DNA of 64,000 nucleotides, from the NCBI GenBank assembly GCA_017548545.1, contig JAFYZW010000057.1:62001-126000 (forward strand), read 5' to 3'. The notes beneath the pieces are model-generated. The model was given only the letters and a program-made list of their open reading frames with translations, did no database searches and was not told the DNA's origin. The DNA is from Bacteroidales bacterium (GTDB taxonomy: Bacteria > Bacteroidota > Bacteroidia > Bacteroidales > UBA3663). The translations under genes and the position numbers were made by a program. Shown in pieces: positions 8,964-19,071 of this stretch. Position 1 is the first letter of the stretch. Each line of letters starts with the position of its first letter.

Positions 8964-10445
8964 TCACTTAAAGTGGACGATAATATAATCGCCTAGTTCA
9001 TCAATCACTTCCCCTTGCTTATCCTTGGGAACATCCAGTTCGTCAAGGTTTCTTTTGAGCCTGTCAAGACGATATTCCTTCATGATTAGCAACGTATTAT
9101 GCAACTTTCCTTCAGCAATATCTTCGGGTGTCGTTTCGATGGGATCTTCGTGCAGATAGACATCCATACCCGAAGGACGACGCACCTTATAGACATAGAA
9201 TTTTTCGGTATTCAGTTCGCGTTGCAAATCATTGGCATGATAACAGATTCGTCCATAACAGGTCTTCGTATTGATCCAGGGACATAAGAGTCCACCAATG
9301 AAAACCAAACACAGTACGAAACGGCAAACCCATATCATCGGCCAATTGAGACGCACCGGCCATCGCCACTGCTCAAGTTGCATCACTCCTAAATATACGA
9401 GGAATGGATAAGCCGGAAGCATATTTACGTCGAGCTTCATCTTCTGAGCCGAGAAATAGACTAACGAAATGCCAAATACCATGGCAAAGAAATTCTGTAA
9501 GGGTGTTCTGAAGAAACTGTTCCAGTGGAATTCGTGATGATGGACACGACGTATCAAGGAGATGATGACAACAACAATGCATACCGGTCCCCATGGAAGT
9601 GTATCAGCCCATAATGATAAGAGGTAATAGTACCAGGGGCGGTTGTGATGCTCGGGATGAAGGAATGTTGCCAAAGGAGATTCAAGCATCATCTTGTCAA
9701 GCCATTCGATACCGCCTTCCAGATAGGTCAGATAGAGCCAAACACTCATAAGTCCGACAAATACAATCCCACCTCTCCAGTTCCATGCACTTGTCCACCT
9801 GCGTATCCTGCCACTAAAAAGCAGGAACAGCGTAGTACTTACAAAAGGTATAATGAATCCTAAAGGACCTTTAGTGAATACGGCTAGGAAAATATATAGG
9901 CCAAAACGCCACTGTAACATCTTTCGTTTTTTGATGTCCTTCGATAATCCATACGAACCTTGGTCCATGATGAGTCTCCAGAACGTATAGAGCGCAGCTA
10001 CAATCCATAAGGCGAACAACATATCAGGACTCACAAAGAACGACATTGCCAACTGCATTCCACAAGTAAAGAGCATGATGGAAGCCAACATACGCGACTG
10101 ACTGCCGTCAATTAGCCTGAAGCTTTGAGCATCATATTTCTCCACCCAACGGTTCATGATTGCCAGAATGATGATCGATGGAATGAAAGAGAAAAGCAAG
10201 GTGATGGTAATCATATAATGATGACCAAAGATTACCTTCAACAGCGCTATGAGCCAAACATAGAGTGGCATGATGAAGGGGAACCCTTCCCCTTGCCATG
10301 TGAGACAAAAGAAGTGGTGACTGTTGATAAGTTCTGTAGCCAAACTGACATACCGCAGCTCTGATGCTGGCGAGAAATCGCGCAATAACAACACAGGCAG
10401 CAAAGCCAGAAGATATGGCCAATATTCATTCAGATATTTCTTCAT
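8964..10445 (-). CDS. GT39/ArnT-like membrane glycosyltransferase
   Basis: A 493-residue polytopic protein with about ten hydrophobic helices. Near the N-terminus, RDFSPASELRYVSLATELI (about 22-40) is the equivalent of the DE-x-RYA motif in the first periplasmic loop of ArnT and protein mannosyltransferases. HNRPWYYYLLSLWADTLPWG near 267-286 is also typical. Members transfer a sugar from a polyprenyl-phosphate donor to lipid A, protein or another envelope acceptor. The acceptor cannot be told here. It follows NhaC on the same strand after 37 bases and converges on the pseudouridine synthase gene to its left. Confidence 0.83.
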   Translation of the reverse strand: MKKYLNEYWPYLLALLPVLLLRDFSPASELRYVSLATELINSHHFFCLTWQGEGFPFIMPLYVWLIALLKVIFGHHYMITITLLFSFIPSIIILAIMNRWVEKYDAQSFRLIDGSQSRMLASIMLFTCGMQLAMSFFVSPDMLFALWIVAALYTFWRLIMDQGSYGLSKDIKKRKMLQWRFGLYIFLAVFTKGPLGFIIPFVSTTLFLLFSGRIRRWTSAWNWRGGIVFVGLMSVWLYLTYLEGGIEWLDKMMLESPLATFLHPEHHNRPWYYYLLSLWADTLPWGPVCIVVVIISLIRRVHHHEFHWNSFFRTPLQNFFAMVFGISLVYFSAQKMKLDVNMLPAYPFLVYLGVMQLEQWRWPVRLNWPMIWVCRFVLCLVFIGGLLCPWINTKTCYGRICYHANDLQRELNTEKFYVYKVRRPSGMDVYLHEDPIETTPEDIAEGKLHNTLLIMKEYRLDRLKRNLDELDVPKDKQGEVIDELGDYIIVHFK

Positions 10446-10482
10446 ATATCTTTATTATTTTATTACAAATTATCGAGTTATT

Positions 10483-11931
10483 TTACTCGACAATTTCCGA
10501 TTGGCTGCTTACAGTGACAAAGTCACTTTCCTTGTCCTTATTCTTAAGGATATATTGCTTCACGAAAGCGGCAATTACAGACATTAAGGGCGAGATCCAG
10601 CAGAAGAAGGTGTATGGAGCATAAATAGTGGTCGCTACACCCAAAACGGTGGATTGTGTCATGCCACAGGAATTCCATGGAACAAGTACGGAAGTCACAG
10701 TACCTCCGTCTTCGAGCGATCGACTCATCAGCTTACGAGGGAGTCGCAATCTGTCGAAAGTCGAACCATACATCTTGCTGGGTAGTATAATTGAAATAAT
10801 CTGATCGCCGGTGGTCGCATTGAGAAAAAGGCTCGAAAAACAAGTGGTAGCAACCGCACTGGTTCGGCCTTTCATGATCTTGAGCAAATGCTCAGTAATG
10901 GACTCCAACATACCACTGCGTTCCATCACACCTCCAAAGCACATGCTGCAAATGATGAGCCAAATGGTGTAAAGCATGCCGCCCATGCCACGTGTGCTGG
11001 TCAATGAGTCAATCGCTGTGACACCAGTCGTATATCCTACCTCACCGAATGCACATTCAATAGCAAAATCAAAACCTTGTGTAAAGCAGACTATCACGCC
11101 GCCGAGTAACATGCCAATGAACAGTACAATGGTGGCAGCCATTCTCTTATAGATAAGGAAAAATACCAATAAGGGTAGCAGGAGAAGCCACATTGTGATT
11201 GGGAATGTTGTATCCAGATGATGTTGCATTTCGATGGCTGAACTATCGTTTATGTGGGCTCCTCCGCCACCTACAATACCGACAATGGTGAAGATGATAA
11301 AAGTGATAATCAATGTAGGAACGGTAGTATGCAGGAGGTTCTTGATATGGGTGAAGAGCGGGACGTCCGAAATGCTGGAAGCGAGATTGGTCGTTTCGCT
11401 CAAAGGAGACATCTTGTCGCCAAAATAAGCACCTGATATGATGGCACCAGCCACCCAACCATCTTCCAACCCTAATGTTCTACCGATGCCCATAAGTCCC
11501 ACGCCGATGGTGGCGATTGTCGTCCAACTGCTTCCGATGCAAAGGCTCACCAATGCGCAAAGCACACAAGACGTGATTAATAGCCAGCGGGCAGAAATCA
11601 CTTCCAATCCGTAATAGATCATAGTAGGGATAACTCCCGAGTGCATCCAGGTGCCACACAAACCACCTACCATCAATAGGATAAGATTGGCCGACATCGA
11701 TCGACTGATACCGATGACCATCGCGTTTTCGAGCTCCTGCCAACTCTGCTTGTAGAAAACCATGGCAATGAAGACGGCCACACCTGTGCAAAGTGTCAGT
11801 ACAAGTTGCGAAGGTCCACTCAACATACCGTCGCCAAAGATGGTGATGCAGTAGCTGAGCAGTCCCACAAGCAGGACCACTGGGATCATCGAAACGATAA
11901 CAGATGGTTTCTGTTTCAGTTTTTTCGACAT
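10483..11931 (-). CDS. nhaC: Na+/H+ antiporter, NhaC family
   Basis: 482-residue inner-membrane antiporter with about twelve hydrophobic segments. GSSWTTIATIGVGLMGIG, SGAYFGDKMSPLSETTN and NATTGDQIISIILP are conserved NhaC-family segments that line the ion pathway. It would export Na+ (or exchange other substrates) for protons. Its ATG is 11 bases after the stop of the upstream pseudouridine synthase gene, so it is probably in the same operon, with GT39 as the last gene. Confidence 0.93.
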   Translation of the reverse strand: MSKKLKQKPSVIVSMIPVVLLVGLLSYCITIFGDGMLSGPSQLVLTLCTGVAVFIAMVFYKQSWQELENAMVIGISRSMSANLILLMVGGLCGTWMHSGVIPTMIYYGLEVISARWLLITSCVLCALVSLCIGSSWTTIATIGVGLMGIGRTLGLEDGWVAGAIISGAYFGDKMSPLSETTNLASSISDVPLFTHIKNLLHTTVPTLIITFIIFTIVGIVGGGGAHINDSSAIEMQHHLDTTFPITMWLLLLPLLVFFLIYKRMAATIVLFIGMLLGGVIVCFTQGFDFAIECAFGEVGYTTGVTAIDSLTSTRGMGGMLYTIWLIICSMCFGGVMERSGMLESITEHLLKIMKGRTSAVATTCFSSLFLNATTGDQIISIILPSKMYGSTFDRLRLPRKLMSRSLEDGGTVTSVLVPWNSCGMTQSTVLGVATTIYAPYTFFCWISPLMSVIAAFVKQYILKNKDKESDFVTVSSQSEIVE

Positions 11932-11942
11932 GTCAACCTAGT

Positions 11943-12851
11943 TCAAATCTTGAATACAGCAGGAAGTGGAAGTTCGAATCTCAAATTCTCTCTCGTGATG
12001 GGATGATAAAACTGCAATGCATAGTTGTGGAGCATGAGTCGTCCGCAGGGATTCGATTGTGCTCCGTATTTCTTGTCACCAGCTATGGGACAGCCAAGGT
12101 CGCTCATGTGGACACGAATCTGATTCTTGCGGCCAGTCAGCAATTGAATATCCACTTGGCTATAGTCACCAACGGTCTTAAGGACCTTATAGCGGGTCAC
12201 CGATAGTTTCCCCTCTTCTGGATTGTTGGTTGAATAAACCTTCATGGCGCTATTTTCTGCAAGATAACTCCTCACCTCGCCTTCTGGTTTCTGTGGACAT
12301 CCCTCCACAATGGCCATATACATTCGCTCCACAACATAAGTGGACCAGGAGTCACGGAAGAGTTGCTGAACGTATGCATTTTTTGCAAAAATAAGAATAC
12401 CCGAAGTATATTGGTCGAGGCGATGGCACACATAAGCATGCGAGCGGCCATCTTCAGCATATACATAGTCATCGACGATTTGCTGAGCCGTCTTCTCGCG
12501 TTTATTTGGTCCAGTGGCTACAGTAAGGAGACCTGATTTCTTCTCAATGACCACAATATCGGGATCCTCATATATGAGACGTGCCATGCGACTCTTCAGT
12601 TGTGCAAAAGGTCGGGTGAAGTTGATCACTACTTCGTCTCCATGCTGAAGCTGTTCATCGAACTGTGTGGAAACCTGTCCGTTGTGCATCACGTTTCCAT
12701 GCTGAAGGTAGCTTTTTATCTCGGTGCGGCTTTTGGGCGCAAGCTTCTCCATCATAAACGGCAGTAGCTGACAAGGTTCATCGATTTTATATACCTCAAT
12801 GTGGTCAGGACCATATTGCCTTGGGCCTTTTTTCGAATTGTTTCTCTTCAT
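11943..12851 (-). CDS. RluA family pseudouridine synthase (RluC/D type)
   Basis: 302 residues from the ATG at 12851 (MKRNNSKKG). A longer frame starts at 12953, but the -7 promoter box at 12900-12893 lies inside it, so the downstream start is chosen. An S4-like N-terminal domain (about 35-90, IKSYLQHGNVMHNGQV) precedes the catalytic domain with HRLDQYTSGIL; the Asp is the nucleophile. GRKNQIRVHM and GDKKYGA close the domain. It modifies uridines in RNA, probably 23S rRNA; the exact sites are unknown. It is the first gene of an operon with nhaC. Confidence 0.92.
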   Translation of the reverse strand: MKRNNSKKGPRQYGPDHIEVYKIDEPCQLLPFMMEKLAPKSRTEIKSYLQHGNVMHNGQVSTQFDEQLQHGDEVVINFTRPFAQLKSRMARLIYEDPDIVVIEKKSGLLTVATGPNKREKTAQQIVDDYVYAEDGRSHAYVCHRLDQYTSGILIFAKNAYVQQLFRDSWSTYVVERMYMAIVEGCPQKPEGEVRSYLAENSAMKVYSTNNPEEGKLSVTRYKVLKTVGDYSQVDIQLLTGRKNQIRVHMSDLGCPIAGDKKYGAQSNPCGRLMLHNYALQFYHPITRENLRFELPLPAVFKI

Positions 12852-12892
12852 TGAATGAATAGTATAATAATCAAAATAAGCGTTTGCCGCCG

Positions 12893-12900
12893 CAAATATA
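12893..12900 (-). promoter_or_regulatory. -7 element for the pseudouridine synthase/nhaC operon
   Basis: TATATTTG on the minus strand, 42 bases before the ATG at 12851. It decides the start codon. No clear -33 box at normal spacing. Confidence 0.6.
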
Positions 12901-12918
12901 CAATTTTTTTCTGAAAAA

Positions 12919-12950
12919 TTTGGCAAGTTAGGAAAAAAAACATAACTTTG
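12919..12950 (+). promoter_or_regulatory. Promoter for the psd-pssA-mnmE operon
   Basis: TTTG at 12919-12922 and TAACTTTG at 12943-12950 with a 20-base spacer. The psd ATG is at 12989. The region is a compact divergent promoter pair. Confidence 0.75.
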
Positions 12951-12988
12951 CACCCAAATTATTAACGAAATCGAGTGAATTATTATAT

Positions 12989-13654
12989 ATGAAAGCCAAG
13001 AAAATGCATAAAGAGGGTAGCGTGACGTTGCTTACCTGTTTCGTTTTCATCCTCTTGGTTGCAGTCACTCTTTACGCATATCGTGCTCCCCATTGGCTAT
13101 GGATTCTATTGATGGTGCCCTTGATCATCATCTTCTGCATCATTGTCAACTTCTTCCGTTATCCCGAACGACATTACAAAGGCGACAAGGTTCATGATGT
13201 AATAGCACCGAGCGATGGTACTATTGTTTGCATCGAGGAGGTTTATGAGCCTGACTATTTCAAGGATCGTCGCATTATGATCAGTACGTTCATGAGTGTG
13301 ACCAATGTTCATGCACAGTGGGCGCCTCTGGCAGGACAGGTCCTTGTTAGCGAACATGAAGATGGCAATTTCAAAAAAGCTTATCTTCCAAAAGCGAGCA
13401 ACGAGAACGAGCGTTCCACCATTGTCATCAAAAGTGATGCAGGGCCTACCATCATGATGCGACAAGTAGCAGGTGCAGTAGCTCGACGCATTGTGACATA
13501 TTATGAAGCTGGCGAACGTTGTGAAGTCGATGGCGAACTTGGCTTTATCAAGTTCGGTTCACGTATCGATGTCTATCTTCCACTCGACACCAAGATACTT
13601 GTTAAACTCAAGCAGTCGGTGCGTGGTAATACTACGCCACTGGCGAAGATTTAA
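12989..13654 (+). CDS. psd: Phosphatidylserine decarboxylase
   Basis: Makes phosphatidylethanolamine from phosphatidylserine. The 221 residues correspond to the short Psd type, with two N-terminal membrane helices (about 10-50). The self-cleavage motif is F-G-S (Gly190-Ser191); cleavage before the serine produces the pyruvoyl cofactor, so the mature enzyme has a long beta and a short alpha chain. FMSVTNVHAQWAP near 104-116 is the conserved active-site segment. pssA follows after two bases, so synthase and decarboxylase are made together. Confidence 0.95.
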   Translation: MKAKKMHKEGSVTLLTCFVFILLVAVTLYAYRAPHWLWILLMVPLIIIFCIIVNFFRYPERHYKGDKVHDVIAPSDGTIVCIEEVYEPDYFKDRRIMISTFMSVTNVHAQWAPLAGQVLVSEHEDGNFKKAYLPKASNENERSTIVIKSDAGPTIMMRQVAGAVARRIVTYYEAGERCEVDGELGFIKFGSRIDVYLPLDTKILVKLKQSVRGNTTPLAKI

Positions 13655-13656
13655 TT

Positions 13657-14358
13657 ATGAAACTAATCAATCTTCCTAATACAGTTACTTGTTGCAACCT
13701 CCTTTGTGGTTGTTTGTCAATCTATTTCGGCCTACATGGGCAGATAGGATTGGCAAGTCTTTTTATTATTGGAGGTGCTATCTTTGATTTTTTTGATGGT
13801 CTGACAGCACGTGCGTTGCATATCTCCGGCCCCATCGGCAAAGAACTCGATTCTCTGGCCGATGTTGTTTCTTTTGGTCTTGCACCCTCCGTACTTTGTC
13901 TCCAGATCCTCAACACATATAATCCTACCTACAGTTGGTTCCCCCTCTTGGCTTTTATCATGGCTGCCTTCTCGGCTTTGCGTCTTGCCAAGTTCAATAT
14001 TGACGAGCGTCAGACTCTTTCATTCATCGGACTGCCTACGCCGGCCAATGCCATCTTATGGATAGGTCTCACCTATCTCAATGAGATACCAGCAGTTCAT
14101 GCGTTATTGAATAGCATCGTATATTTCGTCTTGATGCTTATTTGCTGCTATTTGCTCATCTGTGAGTTGCCAATGTTCAGTCTCAAGGCAAAACCGGGAC
14201 ATAATGGTTTCAGAGAGAATAAGTCTCGCTATATCCTTATCGCCTCTACTGTCATCATATTTTTTGTAACGGGACTCATCGGATTCCAGTATTTTGCTGC
14301 ATCGCCAGCCCTCATCATTCTGCTATATCTCATTCTCAGCATCGTTGACGTTAGATAA
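13657..14358 (+). CDS. pssA: CDP-diacylglycerol-serine O-phosphatidyltransferase
   Basis: Membrane enzyme that makes phosphatidylserine from CDP-diacylglycerol and serine, the substrate of the preceding Psd. 233 residues with about eight hydrophobic helices. The CDP-alcohol phosphotransferase motif is complete: D47-G48-xx-A51-R52-x8-G61-xxx-D65-xxx-D69, which binds the metal and nucleotide. It lies between psd (2-base gap) and the DUF4834 gene (11-base gap). Confidence 0.95.
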   Translation: MKLINLPNTVTCCNLLCGCLSIYFGLHGQIGLASLFIIGGAIFDFFDGLTARALHISGPIGKELDSLADVVSFGLAPSVLCLQILNTYNPTYSWFPLLAFIMAAFSALRLAKFNIDERQTLSFIGLPTPANAILWIGLTYLNEIPAVHALLNSIVYFVLMLICCYLLICELPMFSLKAKPGHNGFRENKSRYILIASTVIIFFVTGLIGFQYFAASPALIILLYLILSIVDVR

Positions 14359-14369
14359 CCCTTCTTCCC

Positions 14370-14672
14370 ATGTACATTTTTGGTTGTCTTCCCATGCTAT
14401 TGATCGTTTTCGGCCTGTTTGCGGCCGTTTTCGTCATCAATACTATTCTCCGTCTTATCAATGGGACTGGAGCGGGAGCGGTGTATCTTTGGGAGTCATT
14501 TCTTAATTTCTTCCGTCGTGAAAAGAAGGAGGTCATCAATCCCTTCAACGGAGAGAGCAATTTTGATCATGTCCGCCAGGAGGATGAAATACGCTACTCT
14601 CCTACTGAGCAGCGTCCCAAACGATACCTTCCTTCCGATGGAGAGATCATCGAGTTTGAGGAAATCAACTAA
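14370..14672 (+). CDS. DUF4834 family membrane protein
   Basis: A 100-residue protein with one N-terminal hydrophobic helix (about 5-30) and a polar, acidic cytoplasmic tail that includes a Lys/Arg-rich RREKKE patch. Small proteins of this build beside mnmE are called DUF4834 in Bacteroidales; I assign it from that pattern. No function is known. The stop overlaps the mnmE ATG by one base. Confidence 0.7.
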   Translation: MYIFGCLPMLLIVFGLFAAVFVINTILRLINGTGAGAVYLWESFLNFFRREKKEVINPFNGESNFDHVRQEDEIRYSPTEQRPKRYLPSDGEIIEFEEIN

Positions 14673-16123
14673 TGAACACAATCTGTGCCATCTCCACCCC
14701 TCCAGGAATAGGCGGTATAGCCGTCATTCGCGTCAGTGGACCAGATGCCATTGATGCGTGTGATTACATTTTCTTTCCATTCCAATCGTCACATTATTTA
14801 AATACTCGTCCGACCCATACTCTCACTTTTGGCAAGATAGTTAATCCTGAGACGCATGAGGTAATAGATGAAGTCGTCGTTTCTCTCTTTCGTGCCCCTC
14901 ATAGTTTTACGGGCGAAGATGTGGTCGAAATCTCTTGTCATGGTTCTATATTTATCCAGCAGGAATTGCTGCATGTGCTTACCCGTTGTTGTGACGTTAG
15001 GATGGCTGAACCAGGCGAATTCACACGACGTGCTTTCGCCAATGGCAGGATGGACCTCAGTCAGGCAGAAGCTGTGGCTGACCTTATCTCCTCTCAGAAT
15101 GCAGCTGCACATCGATTAGCATTTAGTCAGATGAAGGGAAGTATTAGTAACAAACTTGATCTGCTACATGACCAGTTACTACAGTTGTCTTCGCTCCTGG
15201 AACTCGAACTTGACTTTAGCGAAGAAGATGTGGAATTTGCCGACCGCTCCCAATTGCTCTCCATAGCACAGCAGATTGATGACGAAGTGGTACGCCTTTC
15301 CGATACCTTCCGCACTGGTCAGGCCATTCGCAATGGTATTCCCGTAGCTATTATTGGCGAAACCAACGTCGGTAAGTCAACGCTGCTCAATCACCTATTG
15401 GGCGATGAACGTGCTATTGTGAGCGATGTTCATGGTACGACACGCGACGTTATCGAGGACACCATCATCCTCGATGGCCAGTCGGTACGATTCATCGATA
15501 CTGCGGGTATTCGCAACACAAATGACCAGATAGAAAATCTCGGTATTGAGCGAACCTATCAACGACTCGAACGTGCCCAGGTCGTTTTGTGGCTCATCGA
15601 CGGAACACGTCTAGCCGATGACGCGAAAGTAGAGCAATGTGTGAGCGATACGCTTTACGTCTATCGTTGTATTGAGCCATATATCCATGACCAAAGGCTT
15701 ATTCTTGTAATCAACAAAGTGGATTTAGTAGATTCTGATCAGTTGAGTCTGCATCTCTCCTACTTACTCGATTTGCTCAGTCAGACGATTCAAGATCCAT
15801 CACTCTCCTTGAATTATGTGACCATAAGTGCCAAGCATGAGATGGGTTTCTCCGAACTTCGGAAGGCACTCACCAAGGCCACTCGTTTGCCACAAGCTCA
15901 GGGTGATGTTATCCTTACAAATAAGCGTCACTACGAGGCCATGCAGATGGCACATGAAGCTCTTCAGCATGTCTTATCTGGACTTCTAACACAAATCAGC
16001 GGAGACCTCATTGCTGAAGATCTTCGTATGGTCATCGATTCTCTTAATAGCGTACTTGGTAGAAGCATTACTTCCGAAGAAACCTTGAATAACATCTTCA
16101 AGAACTTCTGCATCGGAAAGTAG
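14672..16123 (+). CDS. mnmE: tRNA modification GTPase MnmE (TrmE)
   Basis: With MnmG it installs the 5-carboxymethylaminomethyl group on U34 of tRNAs. 483 residues: an N-terminal tetrahydrofolate-binding domain (TICAISTPPGIGGIAVIRVSG), a helical domain, an inserted Ras-like G domain (P-loop GETNVGKS near 229-236, DTAG near 274, NKVD near 348) and the C-terminal FCIGK, whose Cys is the conserved CxGK motif. It is slightly longer than the usual 450-460. Translational coupling to the DUF4834 gene is seen as TAATG. Confidence 0.97.
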   Translation: MNTICAISTPPGIGGIAVIRVSGPDAIDACDYIFFPFQSSHYLNTRPTHTLTFGKIVNPETHEVIDEVVVSLFRAPHSFTGEDVVEISCHGSIFIQQELLHVLTRCCDVRMAEPGEFTRRAFANGRMDLSQAEAVADLISSQNAAAHRLAFSQMKGSISNKLDLLHDQLLQLSSLLELELDFSEEDVEFADRSQLLSIAQQIDDEVVRLSDTFRTGQAIRNGIPVAIIGETNVGKSTLLNHLLGDERAIVSDVHGTTRDVIEDTIILDGQSVRFIDTAGIRNTNDQIENLGIERTYQRLERAQVVLWLIDGTRLADDAKVEQCVSDTLYVYRCIEPYIHDQRLILVINKVDLVDSDQLSLHLSYLLDLLSQTIQDPSLSLNYVTISAKHEMGFSELRKALTKATRLPQAQGDVILTNKRHYEAMQMAHEALQHVLSGLLTQISGDLIAEDLRMVIDSLNSVLGRSITSEETLNNIFKNFCIGK

Positions 16124-16206
16124 ATTCTGCGTGGACAATTGATTCTGATAGGCATAAGGCAGCTAAATATTCATAAATTTTCATTAGTATAAGATAATCT
16201 AATAAT

Positions 16207-17541
16207 ATGAGAATAGTCATCGTGGGAGCAGGATCCACAGGAACACATCTTGCGAAGTATCTTTCCGGAGAAAAAATGGACATCTACATCATTGACAAAG
16301 ATGCCTCTAAACTCTCCATGCTTGATTCCGAGTATAATCTGATGACAATAGAAGGTGATGGTACCGCGTTTTCTACTCTCCGACAAGCTGATGTAGGGAA
16401 ATGTGCACTGTTTATCGCTGTGACTGATGTCGCCGAACGTAACATCGTGATTTGTGGAATTGCAAAGTCGATGGGTGCCAAAATGACTGTGGCACGAGTC
16501 GATCGACATGACTATATAGAACCTCATACTCTGGACGCATTGCATGCTATGGGTGTTGACAATGCTATCTTCCCTGAATACCTACTCGCAAAGGGTATCA
16601 ATGTGGCGTTGAAACATCCTTGGGCCAGAAATTGGTATGAGTTTAACAAAGGTGAAATGATTATTGTGGGAATTCACCTTGCAAACAATGCTCCTATTGC
16701 TGGAAAATATCTTCGCGATCTGTTTCAAAAACAACGTTTCTTCCATGTTGTCGCCATCCGCAGGCATTTTACCACGTTGATACCCAATGGTGACACTCAA
16801 TTGTTGCCTGGCGATATCCTGTACGTGACGATTTCGTATTCCGATCAGGAGAAACTTGGATTGTTTACTGGCAAACATCTGTTTGACATCAAGAATGTCT
16901 TGATAGCAGGAGGTGGAAAAATCGTTGAAATGACTTTGGAAACAGCACCGAAAACATTCAATTTTACAGTTATAGACAACGATTACAACAGAGCCCAGGA
17001 TCTGATACGCCAATGTCCGGCATGCGATGTGATTGTAGGTGAAGCCGGGGACCCTAATGTTCTTGAAGAGGCAGGGGTTGGAAAAGCGGATGCATTTGTT
17101 GCATTGACAGAAACATCAGAAGGGAATATTTTGACTTGCCTTATGGCCAAAGATCTTGGTATCAAGAAAACAATTGCTGACATTGAGCATCCATACTTCT
17201 TCAATATGGGTGAATCGTTCAACATCGGCACGATACTCAATAAGCAGATGCAAATGGCCAACACCATTTTCCAACTGATGATAGATTCGGAATCGTTTTC
17301 GTCAAAATGTCTCGTTTTGCCCGATGCGGATGTAGTGAAACTGGAAATCAAGTCAGAATCAAAAATTACTTCTGTCCCAATAAAAGACTTGAAGGTGCCA
17401 GAAGGGATTACGTTTGCAGGATTTATCCGGAATAATAAAAGCTCAGTTATCACTGGTCAGACCGAGTTACAGGTCGGTGACCAGATATTGGTGGTATGTC
17501 TGAAGGGAAGTTTGAAGAAAGTTCAGAAATTGCTAAATTGA
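16207..17541 (+). CDS. trkA: Trk system potassium transport protein TrkA
   Basis: Peripheral NAD(H)-binding regulator of the TrkH potassium channel. 444 residues hold two RCK-N/RCK-C pairs: the first Rossmann motif is VGAGSTGTHLAK near 5-16, the second begins at LIAGGGKIVE near 233-242. The duplicated full-length form is the classical TrkA. trkH follows after five bases. I see no obvious promoter in the 83 bases after mnmE, so it may also be read from the upstream operon. Confidence 0.96.
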   Translation: MRIVIVGAGSTGTHLAKYLSGEKMDIYIIDKDASKLSMLDSEYNLMTIEGDGTAFSTLRQADVGKCALFIAVTDVAERNIVICGIAKSMGAKMTVARVDRHDYIEPHTLDALHAMGVDNAIFPEYLLAKGINVALKHPWARNWYEFNKGEMIIVGIHLANNAPIAGKYLRDLFQKQRFFHVVAIRRHFTTLIPNGDTQLLPGDILYVTISYSDQEKLGLFTGKHLFDIKNVLIAGGGKIVEMTLETAPKTFNFTVIDNDYNRAQDLIRQCPACDVIVGEAGDPNVLEEAGVGKADAFVALTETSEGNILTCLMAKDLGIKKTIADIEHPYFFNMGESFNIGTILNKQMQMANTIFQLMIDSESFSSKCLVLPDADVVKLEIKSESKITSVPIKDLKVPEGITFAGFIRNNKSSVITGQTELQVGDQILVVCLKGSLKKVQKLLN

Positions 17542-17546
17542 ATTAA

Positions 17547-19034
17547 ATGAAATACGTTGTCATCAACCGCAATAGCCATGCTATCAATTACAGGATGGTT
17601 CTGAAAGTGCTCGGTCAGCTCCTGATGATCGAGGCTGGATTTATGGCTTTGCCGCTGATTGTATCATTAATATGCCACGAAAGCGACAGTGCGACTTTTG
17701 CCATTGTCATCGTGCTGACTCTTTTGACGGGACTATCACTAAATTTCTTTTCCAATCCAGAAAACAGGATACTGAAACGTCGTGATGGCATGCTGCTCGC
17801 TTCCATGGCGTGGATCGTCTTCTCATTGTTCGGCATGTTGCCGTTCATACTCTGTTCAACACCGCTCAACATCAGCGAAGCCTTTTTTGAGGCAATGTCA
17901 GGATTCACCACGACAGGAGCTACTGTAATTCGGGAAGTAGAAAGTTGCAGCAAAGGGATACTCATCTGGCGTTCGCTCACTCAGTGGATTGGGGGATTGG
18001 GCATTATCCTGTTTACACTGACATTTATCCCATCACTAAACAACAGAGGCAGTTTGATGCTGTTTCATGCCGAAGCAACTGGTATTACGCACGACAAACT
18101 TGCAGCACGTATCGCTCATACAGCCAAGATATTATGGGGACTCTACACGTTGCTTACTGTGGTCTTGTTCTTGTTATTATATTTTGGTCCGATCAGTTTC
18201 TTCGATAGTGTCTGCCATTCTCTGACCTGCATATCCACTGGCGGCTATTCCACACATAATGAAGGTATTGCAGTTTACGATTCTCCATATATTAAGTCGA
18301 TACTTACTTTATTCATGTTCATAGGAGGAGTAAGCTTTAGCCTGATTATCATTGCCGTTAAGCAGTCCTGGCGAGACTTTTGGCGTAACGACGTGTTTCG
18401 TACTTATGTCTATACAATAGGTGTATTTTATGTTATAGTGGTGTCTGCAATCATCTTCAGGAATCTTGTCACAGGATGGGAAAGTGTCACAATCGACCCG
18501 TTATTCCATATTGTTTCAGCTTTGACATCCACAGGGTTCAGCGCAGGCAATTGGGAAGGATGGGGCATTCTGGTACTCACACTCACCTTCTTCATGATGT
18601 ATATGGGAGCTTGTGCAGGTTCTACCACAGGTGGTGCAAAACTTGACCGACTATTGTATCTGATGAAGAATTTCCTCTTCGTTGTCCGTAAGTATGTTCG
18701 TCCGCGCCTTTTGACTTCAGTAGATGTCAATGGACAACATGTTAATGAGGAAAGAGGGAGTGAGATTGCTGCATTCATCTTTATTTACACCTTTTTGATT
18801 GTTTTTGGTGGTGTGGTTCTTGTTGCAGAGGGATTTCCGATAGTTGACGCATTCTTTTCATCATTTTCTTGCGTTTCAAACAATGGCTTGGGTGCTGGTA
18901 TTACAGGTATCACGGGCTCGTATGATTTCTTGCCTGCTTCCGGAAAATGGGTAATGTCAGGACTAATGCTGGCAGGACGTCTTGAGATTATCACTTTGAT
19001 TACCATCTTTACACCTTCATTCTGGCATAAATGA
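17547..19034 (+). CDS. trkH: Trk system potassium uptake protein TrkH
   Basis: Potassium channel subunit of the Trk uptake system, 495 residues with the four pore-loop repeat architecture. Selectivity loops are visible as SGFTTTGAT, CISTGGYST, STGFSAGN and NNGLGAG. The partner TrkA is encoded five bases upstream. Located in the inner membrane; gating is expected to depend on nucleotides bound by TrkA. Confidence 0.96.
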   Translation: MKYVVINRNSHAINYRMVLKVLGQLLMIEAGFMALPLIVSLICHESDSATFAIVIVLTLLTGLSLNFFSNPENRILKRRDGMLLASMAWIVFSLFGMLPFILCSTPLNISEAFFEAMSGFTTTGATVIREVESCSKGILIWRSLTQWIGGLGIILFTLTFIPSLNNRGSLMLFHAEATGITHDKLAARIAHTAKILWGLYTLLTVVLFLLLYFGPISFFDSVCHSLTCISTGGYSTHNEGIAVYDSPYIKSILTLFMFIGGVSFSLIIIAVKQSWRDFWRNDVFRTYVYTIGVFYVIVVSAIIFRNLVTGWESVTIDPLFHIVSALTSTGFSAGNWEGWGILVLTLTFFMMYMGACAGSTTGGAKLDRLLYLMKNFLFVVRKYVRPRLLTSVDVNGQHVNEERGSEIAAFIFIYTFLIVFGGVVLVAEGFPIVDAFFSSFSCVSNNGLGAGITGITGSYDFLPASGKWVMSGLMLAGRLEIITLITIFTPSFWHK

Positions 19035-19071
19035 CAAAAGTAATCTGAATAAGAGAACGATTCTGACAGAC

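Noticed and set aside
12852..12953. Longer N-terminus for the pseudouridine synthase at 11943
   Set aside because: The -7 promoter box lies inside this stretch, so it is not transcribed.
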